Shown here piece by piece: positions 1 through 5,551 of a stretch of 5,551 nt of DNA. Every line of letters starts with the position of its first letter. Position 1 is the stretch's first letter. The position numbers were made by a program, and so were the translations under genes. Under the pieces are notes generated by a model. That model was not told the origin of the DNA. It ran no database searches and worked only from the letters and a program-made list of their open reading frames with translations. Source of the DNA: Chitinophagaceae bacterium UBA4412. GTDB taxonomy: Bacteria > Bacteroidota > Bacteroidia > Chitinophagales > Chitinophagaceae. Location: assembly GCA_002400445.1 (NCBI GenBank), contig DGQO01000023.1, forward strand, positions 1 to 5,551. The letters run 5' to 3'.

Positions 1-1658
1 CTCAATTTCGCATCAGGAAACATCCTGGTAAAAATATTGGTCTGCATCACTTTTTCCTGCAATGCTTCATCCGATAATTTCATCAGCTCTTTTCCTGTTA
101 AGCTGTGCTCAAAACCCCGGAATGCAATTTGTTTAGCAATGGCCGTGGTGGTGGTAGCATTATCCCCGGTAATAATTTTTACGGAAATACCGGCTTTGTA
201 AAAACCATTTAAAACAGCTTCAATATTCTTTTTTGGCGGATCATAAAAAGCTACAATTCCCTTAAAATGAAATTGAAATTCTTGTTGTGTTGCAGGAAAA
301 TTATTGCCGGTAAAATCCGCTTCTGCTACGGCTAAAACCCGGTATCCTTCCAGGGTAATGGTATGTAGTGTCTTTTCGATCAAATTCCTTTCTTCTCCTG
401 ATAAATCAGACAGGTTCATCAAAGCTTCGGGAGCGCCCTTAGCAGCTATAATTCGCTGCCGCCCATCGTTTTCAAAAATATGGGTCATCATTGGCGGGTT
501 TCCGCCTAAAGGATATTCGTGAAATAATTTAAACGCCGGCCGTTCATCTTTAGGGTATAGCTCACTGTAAGCTTTATGCAAGGAGATTTCCATAGGATCA
601 AAGGGAATGGGTTCACTTGCCCACATCGCTAATCTGATCAATGCTTTTTCGTCGTCATTTACTTCGCCAGCATCAACAATTCTTTGCGAGCTGAGCGCAA
701 ACACTTTGGCCAATGTCATTTTATTTTCGGTAATCGTACCTGTTTTGTCGGTGCAGATAACCGTGGCAGAGCCCAGTGTTTCTACTGTTTTCATTTGCTT
801 AACCACAATGCCTTTTTTCATTAATCTCCAGGCCCCGATAGCCATGAATGTGGTAAATGCCATGGGGATTTCCTCGGGCAAAATACTCATGGCCAGCGTG
901 AGCGCTTTCAATAAACTATCCAGTAAATTGAAAGACCGAAAATAATTGATAGCCCAAACCACCACAAAAACAATCGAACCCGCGATAACTAATTTTTTTA
1001 CAAAATTGTTTATCTGCAGCTCAAGCGGTGTCTTTTCCTCTTTAATACTTTCAAGACTTTTACCAATTTTGCCCAGCCTGGTTTCGTTACCAATAGTTGT
1101 AATAGTAGCAATGGCCAGGCCGCTTGCAACGGTTGTACCCTTAAAAATAAAATGATCCTCTTTTGACTTGTCTTTAAAAACGGAGAAGGATTCGCCGGTG
1201 AGGATAGATTCATTTACGGAGAAATCATTGGAATGAATGATCGTTCCATCGGCTGTGATCAAGGTTCCTTCTTCCACAATCAAACTATCTCCCACTACCA
1301 GGTCTTCGCTTGCGATCTCTACCGTTTTTCCGCCCCTGATTACTTTGCAATGCGGTTGCCCCAGTTTCTTTAATTTTTCTAAAGCATTCCGGCTTCTCGA
1401 ATCCTGAAATAAAGAAATTACAGAAACAATAATAATGGCAGAGGAGAGAAAGAATCCATCACCCGGTTTTCCGCTCACAAAATAAATGAGTGCGGCAACT
1501 AATAATAAGATGATCATTGGCTCTTTGGCCAGGTTCTTTATTGCATCTACAATGTTGTTTTCCTGTTTATAGTTTAAGGTATTCTTGCCAAAATTCTTTC
1601 TGGCAAGCGTTACTTCTTCCTCCGTTAAACCTTTTATGTTGAAATGATCTGCATGCAT
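1..1658 (-). CDS. P2-type cation-transporting ATPase (Ca2+-ATPase-like), C-terminus cut by window edge
   Basis: This is an ATP-driven cation pump of the inner membrane. Numbered from the ATG at 1658, 552 codons are visible. They hold a cation-ATPase N-domain (GLTEEEV, about 10-16), TM1 and TM2 (about 48-62 and 68-84), the actuator-domain TGES (154-157), TM3 and TM4 (about 224-240 and 247-274) with PEEIP at 261-265, the phosphorylation motif DKTGT with Asp304, the nucleotide-binding KGAPE (407-411), DPP at 473-475 and TGDN at 497-500. The GDGxND hinge and TM5-10 lie beyond base 1. There is no CPx motif or N-terminal metal-binding domain, so it is not a P1B heavy-metal pump. The family fits Ca2+/Mn2+-type or Na+/K+-type P2 pumps; the ion cannot be read from the sequence, because calcium pumps usually carry PEGLP where this has PEEIP. 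An in-frame ATG at 1703 would add 15 residues, but 1658 is preferred: it sits two bases after the stop of the small upstream ORF and gives a family-typical N-terminus. No frameshift is seen. Confidence 0.93.
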   Translation of the reverse strand, partial: MHADHFNIKGLTEEEVTLARKNFGKNTLNYKQENNIVDAIKNLAKEPMIILLLVAALIYFVSGKPGDGFFLSSAIIIVSVISLFQDSRSRNALEKLKKLGQPHCKVIRGGKTVEIASEDLVVGDSLIVEEGTLITADGTIIHSNDFSVNESILTGESFSVFKDKSKEDHFIFKGTTVASGLAIATITTIGNETRLGKIGKSLESIKEEKTPLELQINNFVKKLVIAGSIVFVVVWAINYFRSFNLLDSLLKALTLAMSILPEEIPMAFTTFMAIGAWRLMKKGIVVKQMKTVETLGSATVICTDKTGTITENKMTLAKVFALSSQRIVDAGEVNDDEKALIRLAMWASEPIPFDPMEISLHKAYSELYPKDERPAFKLFHEYPLGGNPPMMTHIFENDGRQRIIAAKGAPEALMNLSDLSGEERNLIEKTLHTITLEGYRVLAVAEADFTGNNFPATQQEFQFHFKGIVAFYDPPKKNIEAVLNGFYKAGISVKIITGDNATTTTAIAKQIAFRGFEHSLTGKELMKLSDEALQEKVMQTNIFTRMFPDAKL

Positions 1659-1660
1659 TG

Positions 1661-1858
1661 CTAAAGACTGTTTTTGCCCTGCAAAGTATTCACAAAATGC
1701 CATGTAAAATTATTAATCACGGGTTCATTTTTGGGTTTCACTCCATATCTTCTATAGTGCAGGGCGAAAGGGAAATGGATTTCAATTCCTTTTAATATAA
1801 AGCTAGTGTATGGAATAAGGTGCATCGGCTTGCGGGCAGGTCTCCCTGCTATAGTCAT
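1661..1858 (-). CDS. Possible small protein of 65 aa, unknown function
   Basis: I do not recognise this product. The ORF starts at the ATG at 1858, closely preceded by a purine-rich AGAAGG, which is too near the ATG for an ideal ribosome binding site. An in-frame stop lies at 1865-1867, so no longer version exists; an internal ATG at codon 12 is the alternative start. The product is basic and aromatic-rich (the N-terminal region reads AGRPARKP, with HYRRYG near residue 35), with no signal peptide, membrane helix or cysteine. It ends with TAG two bases before the ATPase ATG, the same spacing as between the arsenic genes upstream, which suggests translational coupling. Against it: it is short, no family is recognised, and another frame has a 21-codon ORF over the same start region (1868 to 1803). 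It could be a chance ORF in a leader or the remnant of a longer gene. Confidence 0.35.
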   Translation of the reverse strand: MTIAGRPARKPMHLIPYTSFILKGIEIHFPFALHYRRYGVKPKNEPVINNFTWHFVNTLQGKNSL

Positions 1859-1886
1859 CCTTCTTCATAATAGCAGGAAGGCTGCT
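1835..1886. repeat. Cluster of short overlapping inverted repeats
   Basis: Four related arms follow each other on the plus strand: GCAGG (1836-1840), CCTGCTAT (1845-1852), ATAGCAGG (1870-1877) and CTGCT (1882-1886). Arms 2 and 3 form a perfect 8-base inverted repeat around a 17-base spacer. Arms 1 and 2 can form a 5-bp stem with a 4-base loop, and arms 3 and 4 (AGCAG/CTGCT) a 5-bp stem with a 5-base loop. Neither short hairpin is followed by a U-run in the minus-strand transcript, so a classical intrinsic terminator is not supported. The cluster lies just after the acr3 stop and overlaps the start of the small ORF. It may be a weak terminator, an attenuator-like leader, an operator or chance. 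Confidence 0.4.
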
Positions 1887-1900
1887 TTATGAAAAGAAAC

Positions 1901-2962
1901 TTACGCTTTGGCGTTCCCGTAGTATTTTTTGCGTAACCAGAAAGAAACCCTCACCAATAAAATCAACGCAGGCACTTCTACTAACGGGCCAATTACGCCG
2001 GCAAAGGCTTGCCCGGAATTCAATCCAAAAACAGCGATAGCAACAGCGATAGCTAATTCAAAATTATTTCCTGCAGCGGTAAATGCAACAGATGCGGCTT
2101 TATCGTATGCTGCACCTACCGCTTTGGTAATGAAAAAACCAATGAGGAACATTATTGAAAAATAAATAAGTAACGGCACTGCAATAATGAGAACATCCAT
2201 GGGAATCTGTACAATCAACTCCCCTTTTAAGGAGAACATTACGACGATTGTAAATAATAGGGCAATCAACGTCATTGGTGATATAGCAGGAATAAATTTT
2301 TTACGATACCATTCTTCACCTTTTAGCTTCACTAGAATTACCCGGCTCAGGATTCCCATTAAAAATGGAATCCCTAAATAGATCGCTACACTTTCTGCAA
2401 TCGTTCCAATTGAAATATCTATGCCCACGGCTGCGGGCACTCCTTCAAAGCCAAAATAAGGCAGAAGAACAGTAATAAAAATCCAGGCATAAAAACTATA
2501 AGCAAATACCTGGAAAATACTGTTCAATGCAACCAGCCCAGCCCCATATTCGCTACTGCCTTCAGCAAGATCATTCCACACCAGGACCATTGCGATACAC
2601 CGGGCCAGCCCAATTAAAATAAGGCCGACCATATATTCCGGGTAATCCCGTAAAAATGTAATGGCCAGGGCAAACATTAAAATAGGACCAATCACCCAAT
2701 TAAGCACCAATGAAATGACCAGGATTTTAGTGTTCCTGAAAACTTTTGGCAACAATGCATAATTCACTTTTGCCAGGGGCGGATACATCATTAAAATTAA
2801 TCCTATCGCAATAGGAATATTGGTTGTTCCACTATTGAACGAGTTGATGACTTTAGGTATCCCGGGAATAAAATACCCGATACTTACGCCAACCAGCATG
2901 GCTGCAAAAATCCAAAGGGTAAGATTCCTATCCAGAAAACTTAATTTTTTATTGGCACTCAT
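1901..2962 (-). CDS. acr3: ACR3-family arsenite efflux permease
   Basis: This inner-membrane carrier expels arsenite (and in some members antimonite), driven by the proton-motive force. The 353 residues give about ten hydrophobic helices, as expected for the bile-acid/arsenite-symporter (BASS) fold, and the length is normal for the family. The essential cysteine of ACR3 sits in [16 protein letters not shown] (Cys122), and the conserved glutamate in [10 protein letters not shown] (Glu329). The TM9 signature [14 protein letters not shown] runs from about 295. These are the residues shown to matter in studied ACR3 proteins (Cys129 and Glu305 in Corynebacterium). The start chosen is the ATG at 2962; a TTG two codons earlier (2968) would overlap the reductase stop and is less likely. 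The gene follows arsC with a two-base gap (TGA-AA-ATG), so it is almost surely translated from the same message. It is intact, with a TAA stop at 1901-1903. Confidence 0.96.
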   Translation of the reverse strand: MSANKKLSFLDRNLTLWIFAAMLVGVSIGYFIPGIPKVINSFNSGTTNIPIAIGLILMMYPPLAKVNYALLPKVFRNTKILVISLVLNWVIGPILMFALAITFLRDYPEYMVGLILIGLARCIAMVLVWNDLAEGSSEYGAGLVALNSIFQVFAYSFYAWIFITVLLPYFGFEGVPAAVGIDISIGTIAESVAIYLGIPFLMGILSRVILVKLKGEEWYRKKFIPAISPMTLIALLFTIVVMFSLKGELIVQIPMDVLIIAVPLLIYFSIMFLIGFFITKAVGAAYDKAASVAFTAAGNNFELAIAVAIAVFGLNSGQAFAGVIGPLVEVPALILLVRVSFWLRKKYYGNAKA

Positions 2963-2967
2963 TTTCA
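2960..2967 (-). promoter_or_regulatory. arsC-acr3 translational coupling junction
   Basis: The arsC stop TGA (2967-2965) is separated from the acr3 ATG (2962-2960) by two A residues. No good Shine-Dalgarno sequence is seen just upstream on the minus strand, so ribosomes ending arsC probably re-initiate on acr3, which would keep reductase and exporter production in step. Confidence 0.7.
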
Positions 2968-3597
2968 AGAATTGATTTGAGAGAAAACATAAAATAGTTC
3001 GGTGGCAATTTGTAAACTTCTTTCCCGGTACTTTTCAGCTTGCTGAGGCGTATGATCAAATTCCTTTGGGTCTTCATAAGTAATGGGCATTCGCATTTCG
3101 GCACCTGCAATAAACGGGCAGCCATCTTCTGCCTGTGCGCAAGTGAGCATTGCGGCAAATTCAGATTTCGGATTAAAATCATCATCCAGTTTTTTTGAAA
3201 AGGCAATAACAGGGTGTTCGTTTGGGGCATAGTTAATGGCATACACCGGGTTCTGCCCTTCGGAAAGCTTTTTCACCCCAAAACCTGAAGCCTGCAGCGT
3301 TTCCGTAACCATGGGAAAAACTGCTGTGCTTTCTGTACCTCCTGAATAGCAGTAAACATTTTTGATATTAAAATAGCAGGCCAGCGTTTGTGCCCACACT
3401 TGCGCTAAATGACTTCTCCGGGAATTATGGGTGCAAATGAAATGAAGGCGTATCTCTTTGTTGCTTTCAACTTTAGAGCGAACATACGCTACTAAAGGCT
3501 GTAAAGTTTTCTTCCGTTCCTCTGTAATCCCATCGGGTTGTAATCGCCTAATTGTAGTGACAATTCCAGGGAACAGTCCTGGTCCATTATTGATCAT
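2965..3597 (-). CDS. arsC: Arsenate reductase of the low-molecular-weight phosphatase type
   Basis: This cytoplasmic enzyme reduces arsenate to arsenite for export by the coupled ACR3 carrier. Of the 210 residues, about the first 48 form an N-terminal extension ([18 protein letters not shown] is predicted helical). The phosphatase loop follows: [14 protein letters not shown], a CX5R motif with nucleophile Cys55, Arg61 and Ser62. SGGTES at about 85-90 matches the YSAGIET region of staphylococcal ArsC. Cys153 and Cys160 ([10 protein letters not shown]) have the same seven-residue spacing as Cys82 and Cys89 of plasmid pI258 ArsC, and YEDP with Asp176 fits the general-acid Asp. This triad points to the thioredoxin-coupled mechanism. 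The usual length for that class is about 130-140 residues, so this is a long form, annotated in Bacteroidota either as ArsC or as protein-tyrosine-phosphatase. The ATG at 3597 is the only in-frame start, since a stop lies at 3613-3615; no Shine-Dalgarno sequence is seen. A pure phosphatase role is unlikely given the ACR3 partner. Confidence 0.9.
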   Translation of the reverse strand: MINNGPGLFPGIVTTIRRLQPDGITEERKKTLQPLVAYVRSKVESNKEIRLHFICTHNSRRSHLAQVWAQTLACYFNIKNVYCYSGGTESTAVFPMVTETLQASGFGVKKLSEGQNPVYAINYAPNEHPVIAFSKKLDDDFNPKSEFAAMLTCAQAEDGCPFIAGAEMRMPITYEDPKEFDHTPQQAEKYRERSLQIATELFYVFSQINS

Positions 3598-3721
3598 TTT
3601 TTCGTCAAGGTTTTATTTTATATTTCTCTTAAAATTTATAACGCTTTTACAAGAGTACATGCGGCGCTTAATGTTTTAAAAAATCGGATAACCACCGCCA
3701 CCCTCCACAAAACGAGGCAGG
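3598..3721 (-). promoter_or_regulatory. Kinase-arsC intergenic region, probable arsC promoter
   Basis: These 124 bases separate the kinase stop from the arsC start. No terminator hairpin followed by a T-run is convincing, so read-through from the kinase gene is possible. The half near arsC is very AT-rich. On the minus strand, TAAATTTT at 3638-3631 matches the Bacteroidota -7 box TAnnTTTG at all but the last base and would place a start site about 27 bases before the ATG, but no TTG element lies at the expected distance upstream. An imperfect AT-rich palindrome (TTATAAATTTTAA, about 3629-3641) overlaps it and could be a regulator site. No specific ArsR operator can be assigned. Confidence 0.3.
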
Positions 3722-5551
3722 CTAAATATGGGCTGTACTCATTTCAACTAAGACCGAGGTTCCCTTTCCATCAACCGAGTGTACGTCAACTTTTCCTTTT
3801 AAAAATTCTACACGGTTTTGAATATTGCTCCACCCCATGCCTTTGCTTTTTTCTAAGATGGAACTGTCAAATCCTTTACCATCATCTTCTACGGTTAAGG
3901 TTAACTGGTTGTCGGTTTTTGCTAATTGTACCACAGCAAGACTGGCTGCTGCATGCTTAATGATATTATTTATCAATTCCTGCACAATGCGGTAGATGGC
4001 GATAGCCGTCGTTTGTTCAATGCTAATTTCCTTTATTCCTATAGACTGGTAATTTATTTTTAAAGCACCGCTTTGGTTGATATCGTTACAATAATCATTC
4101 AGGGCAGTATCCAGGCCAAATTTCACCAGTGTTTCGGGCATCATATTGTGGGCAACCCGTCGCATTTCTTTTATAGAACTGTCCAGCATATCCATACTAC
4201 GTTCAAAGGTTAGTGTGTTTTCAGGTGTCATAATTAAATTTCCCTTCATAGCATTCATTGAATATTTTATGCCGCTCAGCATGCCACCCAGGCTATCATG
4301 TAAATCTTTAGCAAGGCGGGTACGCTCCTGCTCTTCTCCTTTTAATACCGCTTCTGTTGCGGTAAGTTGTTGCAGGGCTTCTAATTCTGCTATGCGGTGT
4401 CTTTGCAATTTTTGCTGCTGGTTATAATTCCGGAGAGCCAACAAAGAAATAAATAGTATGGCTATGGCTGCCCCGGCTAATAAGTAATTGATTATATTTT
4501 TTTTGTCAATCGTTACCTGCTGCGAAAGAATTTCGACCTGTTGCTGTTTTGCCTGGTACTTTGTTTCTAACTCGTTTAAATTACGCAGATTATTGCGCTG
4601 TAATAGCGTATCGTTTACGGCAACAAATTGCTTTAGATAAAAATGACTTTTATGAATATCGCCTGTTAGCTCGTACGCTTTTACCAGATCCTGGAGACTG
4701 TAATGCAATATTTGTAATAAGTGATTACTATCGGCCAACTGTGTAGCTTGCTGCAAATAGTTAATGGCATTGGGATAGTCTTGCTTTAGCAAATAGGTAT
4801 GCCCAATTTTTTGCAGAACGAATGCGACATCATAGTGTATTTCTATTTCCCTGAAATATTTTAAGGCACTGAATAAATGTACCAGGGCCGAATCTGCTTT
4901 ATCTTCCTTCTCCAAATAATACCAGCCGGTAAGCTCATGAAATTTTCCCATACCAAAATTAGATTTCTGTGCCAGCGCCAGGGCCATACCCTGATGGCAG
5001 AAAAGCAAAACGCTATCCACTTTTCCCGCACTCAGGTTAGCTTCGGCCAGCACAATCAGGCTGCGCATTTTAAAAACCTTATTCCCCGATTGATGAGCGA
5101 TGGCGCTCACTGCATTTGCGTATTGCAGGGCCTTGTCGTAGTTATCTAAGAAGATATAAATAACGGCAAGGTTATAGTAGCAGCTAATTGCCTTATCGTA
5201 GTTATCGTTGGCTTCAAAAATACTGACCGCCTTTAAATATAATGTTGCTGCCGAGTCGTAAAACTGCTGCTGTTGGTAAATGCCTGCATAAATAGCATAG
5301 AGTTGCGCCTGTAATGTTTTACCAATTTTACTATCCTTCGTTTTTATAATGGAATAGGCTTTATCTGCCAAAAGTTTAGCGCTATCCAGCTTCATCTTAT
5401 AAAATAGAAAATAAGCCTGCATACTCAAAGCCACCACAGCACCTTCTTTGTATTCTATTTTCTCGGATAAATAAAGTGCTTCTTTTGAAACCAGCCAGGC
5501 TTTTGATGGTTCACTACCTGCCAGTTGCTCCGCCAGCTCATTAAGCCTGTT
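3722..5551 (-). CDS. TPR-containing sensor histidine kinase (HisKA_3 family), N-terminus beyond window edge
   Basis: This is a two-component sensor kinase. The reading frame is open to base 5551, so 609 residues are visible and the true start lies outside; a GTG at 5437 sits inside a continuing TPR-like helix and is not the start. Numbered from the edge, residues 1 to about 310 are TPR-like helix pairs (for example around 84-116, 118-150 and 240-275). A coiled coil (about 318-348), one transmembrane helix (about 353-374) and a second coiled coil (about 376-405) follow. The HisKA_3 motif EQERTRLAKDLHDSLGG carries the phospho-acceptor His418. The HATPase_c domain has its N-box at QELINNIIKHA (Asn528/529), DDGKGF at 556-561 and GMGWSNIQNR at 571-580. 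In relatives the TPR part is usually periplasmic, behind a signal peptide, and the partner is a NarL/LuxR-type regulator. No regulator gene lies downstream, where arsC comes next. The ligand is unknown, and a link to arsenic is only positional. Confidence 0.93.
   Translation of the reverse strand, partial: NRLNELAEQLAGSEPSKAWLVSKEALYLSEKIEYKEGAVVALSMQAYFLFYKMKLDSAKLLADKAYSIIKTKDSKIGKTLQAQLYAIYAGIYQQQQFYDSAATLYLKAVSIFEANDNYDKAISCYYNLAVIYIFLDNYDKALQYANAVSAIAHQSGNKVFKMRSLIVLAEANLSAGKVDSVLLFCHQGMALALAQKSNFGMGKFHELTGWYYLEKEDKADSALVHLFSALKYFREIEIHYDVAFVLQKIGHTYLLKQDYPNAINYLQQATQLADSNHLLQILHYSLQDLVKAYELTGDIHKSHFYLKQFVAVNDTLLQRNNLRNLNELETKYQAKQQQVEILSQQVTIDKKNIINYLLAGAAIAILFISLLALRNYNQQQKLQRHRIAELEALQQLTATEAVLKGEEQERTRLAKDLHDSLGGMLSGIKYSMNAMKGNLIMTPENTLTFERSMDMLDSSIKEMRRVAHNMMPETLVKFGLDTALNDYCNDINQSGALKINYQSIGIKEISIEQTTAIAIYRIVQELINNIIKHAAASLAVVQLAKTDNQLTLTVEDDGKGFDSSILEKSKGMGWSNIQNRVEFLKGKVDVHSVDGKGTSVLVEMSTAHI

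Noticed and set aside
607..945. Plus-strand ORF of 112 codons, followed by another at 946-1155
   Set aside because: Both lie antisense to the strongly supported ATPase, covering its TM4 and phosphorylation region, and encode no recognisable domain; they are shadows of the real frame.
1701..1703. ATG at 1703 as the ATPase start
   Set aside because: Possible, but it adds 15 residues not typical of the family and loses the two-base coupling with the small ORF; the ATG at 1658 is preferred.
1872..1886. AGCAG/CTGCT hairpin as an intrinsic terminator of acr3
   Set aside because: The stem is only 5 bp and the minus-strand RNA has no U-run after it.
2963..2968. TTG start for acr3 two codons upstream of the ATG
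   Set aside because: It would overlap the arsC stop and adds only two residues; the ATG at 2962 is the simpler start.
2949..3242. Minus-strand ORF of 97 codons over the end of arsC and the start of acr3
   Set aside because: It is an alternative frame of the reductase, whose own frame has the catalytic motifs.
5435..5437. GTG at 5437 as the kinase start
   Set aside because: The frame stays open for 38 more codons to the window edge and encodes TPR-like helices there (for example ALYLSEKIEYKEGAVVAL), so the gene runs off the window.
1..5551. CRISPR arrays, tRNA/rRNA genes, insertion sequences or long direct repeats
   Set aside because: None was seen by eye on either strand. Nearly all of the window is accounted for by coding sequence, and the two gaps are short.

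Overview
The window looks like chromosomal DNA from a Bacteroidota bacterium, probably of the Chitinophagaceae or a related group. The evidence is a TPR/one-TM/HisKA_3 sensor kinase of the kind common in that phylum, a P2-type ATPase with a PEEIP motif, moderately AT-rich coding sequence, and starts without clear Shine-Dalgarno sequences. The taxonomic call is inference from gene style; there is no rRNA or other marker. No homology search was run.

Everything I can support is coded on the minus strand, so genes read from right to left. From 5551 down to 3722 lies a sensor histidine kinase whose N-terminus is outside the window. It has TPR repeats, a transmembrane helix, a coiled coil, a HisKA_3 dimerisation domain and a HATPase_c domain. 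A 124-base gap with no convincing terminator follows. Next come an arsenate reductase of the low-molecular-weight phosphatase fold (3597 to 2965) and an ACR3-family arsenite efflux permease (2962 to 1901). These two are separated by only two bases and are certainly one transcription and translation unit. A 242-base stretch then holds a possible 65-codon unknown gene (1858 to 1661) and a cluster of short inverted repeats. Last is a P2-type (calcium-pump-like) cation ATPase starting at 1658, cut by the left edge after 552 codons.

The core biology is arsenic detoxification. The reductase would turn arsenate into arsenite using a Cys triad, presumably recharged by thioredoxin, and the ACR3 carrier would expel the arsenite. 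No arsR repressor gene is in the window, so what controls the pair is open: a distant ArsR, or read-through from the kinase gene. The kinase has no response regulator beside it on the downstream side; its partner may lie upstream beyond base 5551. The ATPase may belong to the same metal-handling neighbourhood, or may simply be the next gene.

This is mostly recognisable biology. The points worth a second look are the Gly in place of the usual phosphatase Gln in the kinase, the hybrid architecture of the reductase, the PEEIP motif of the pump, the unknown small ORF coupled to it, and the inverted-repeat cluster in front of it.
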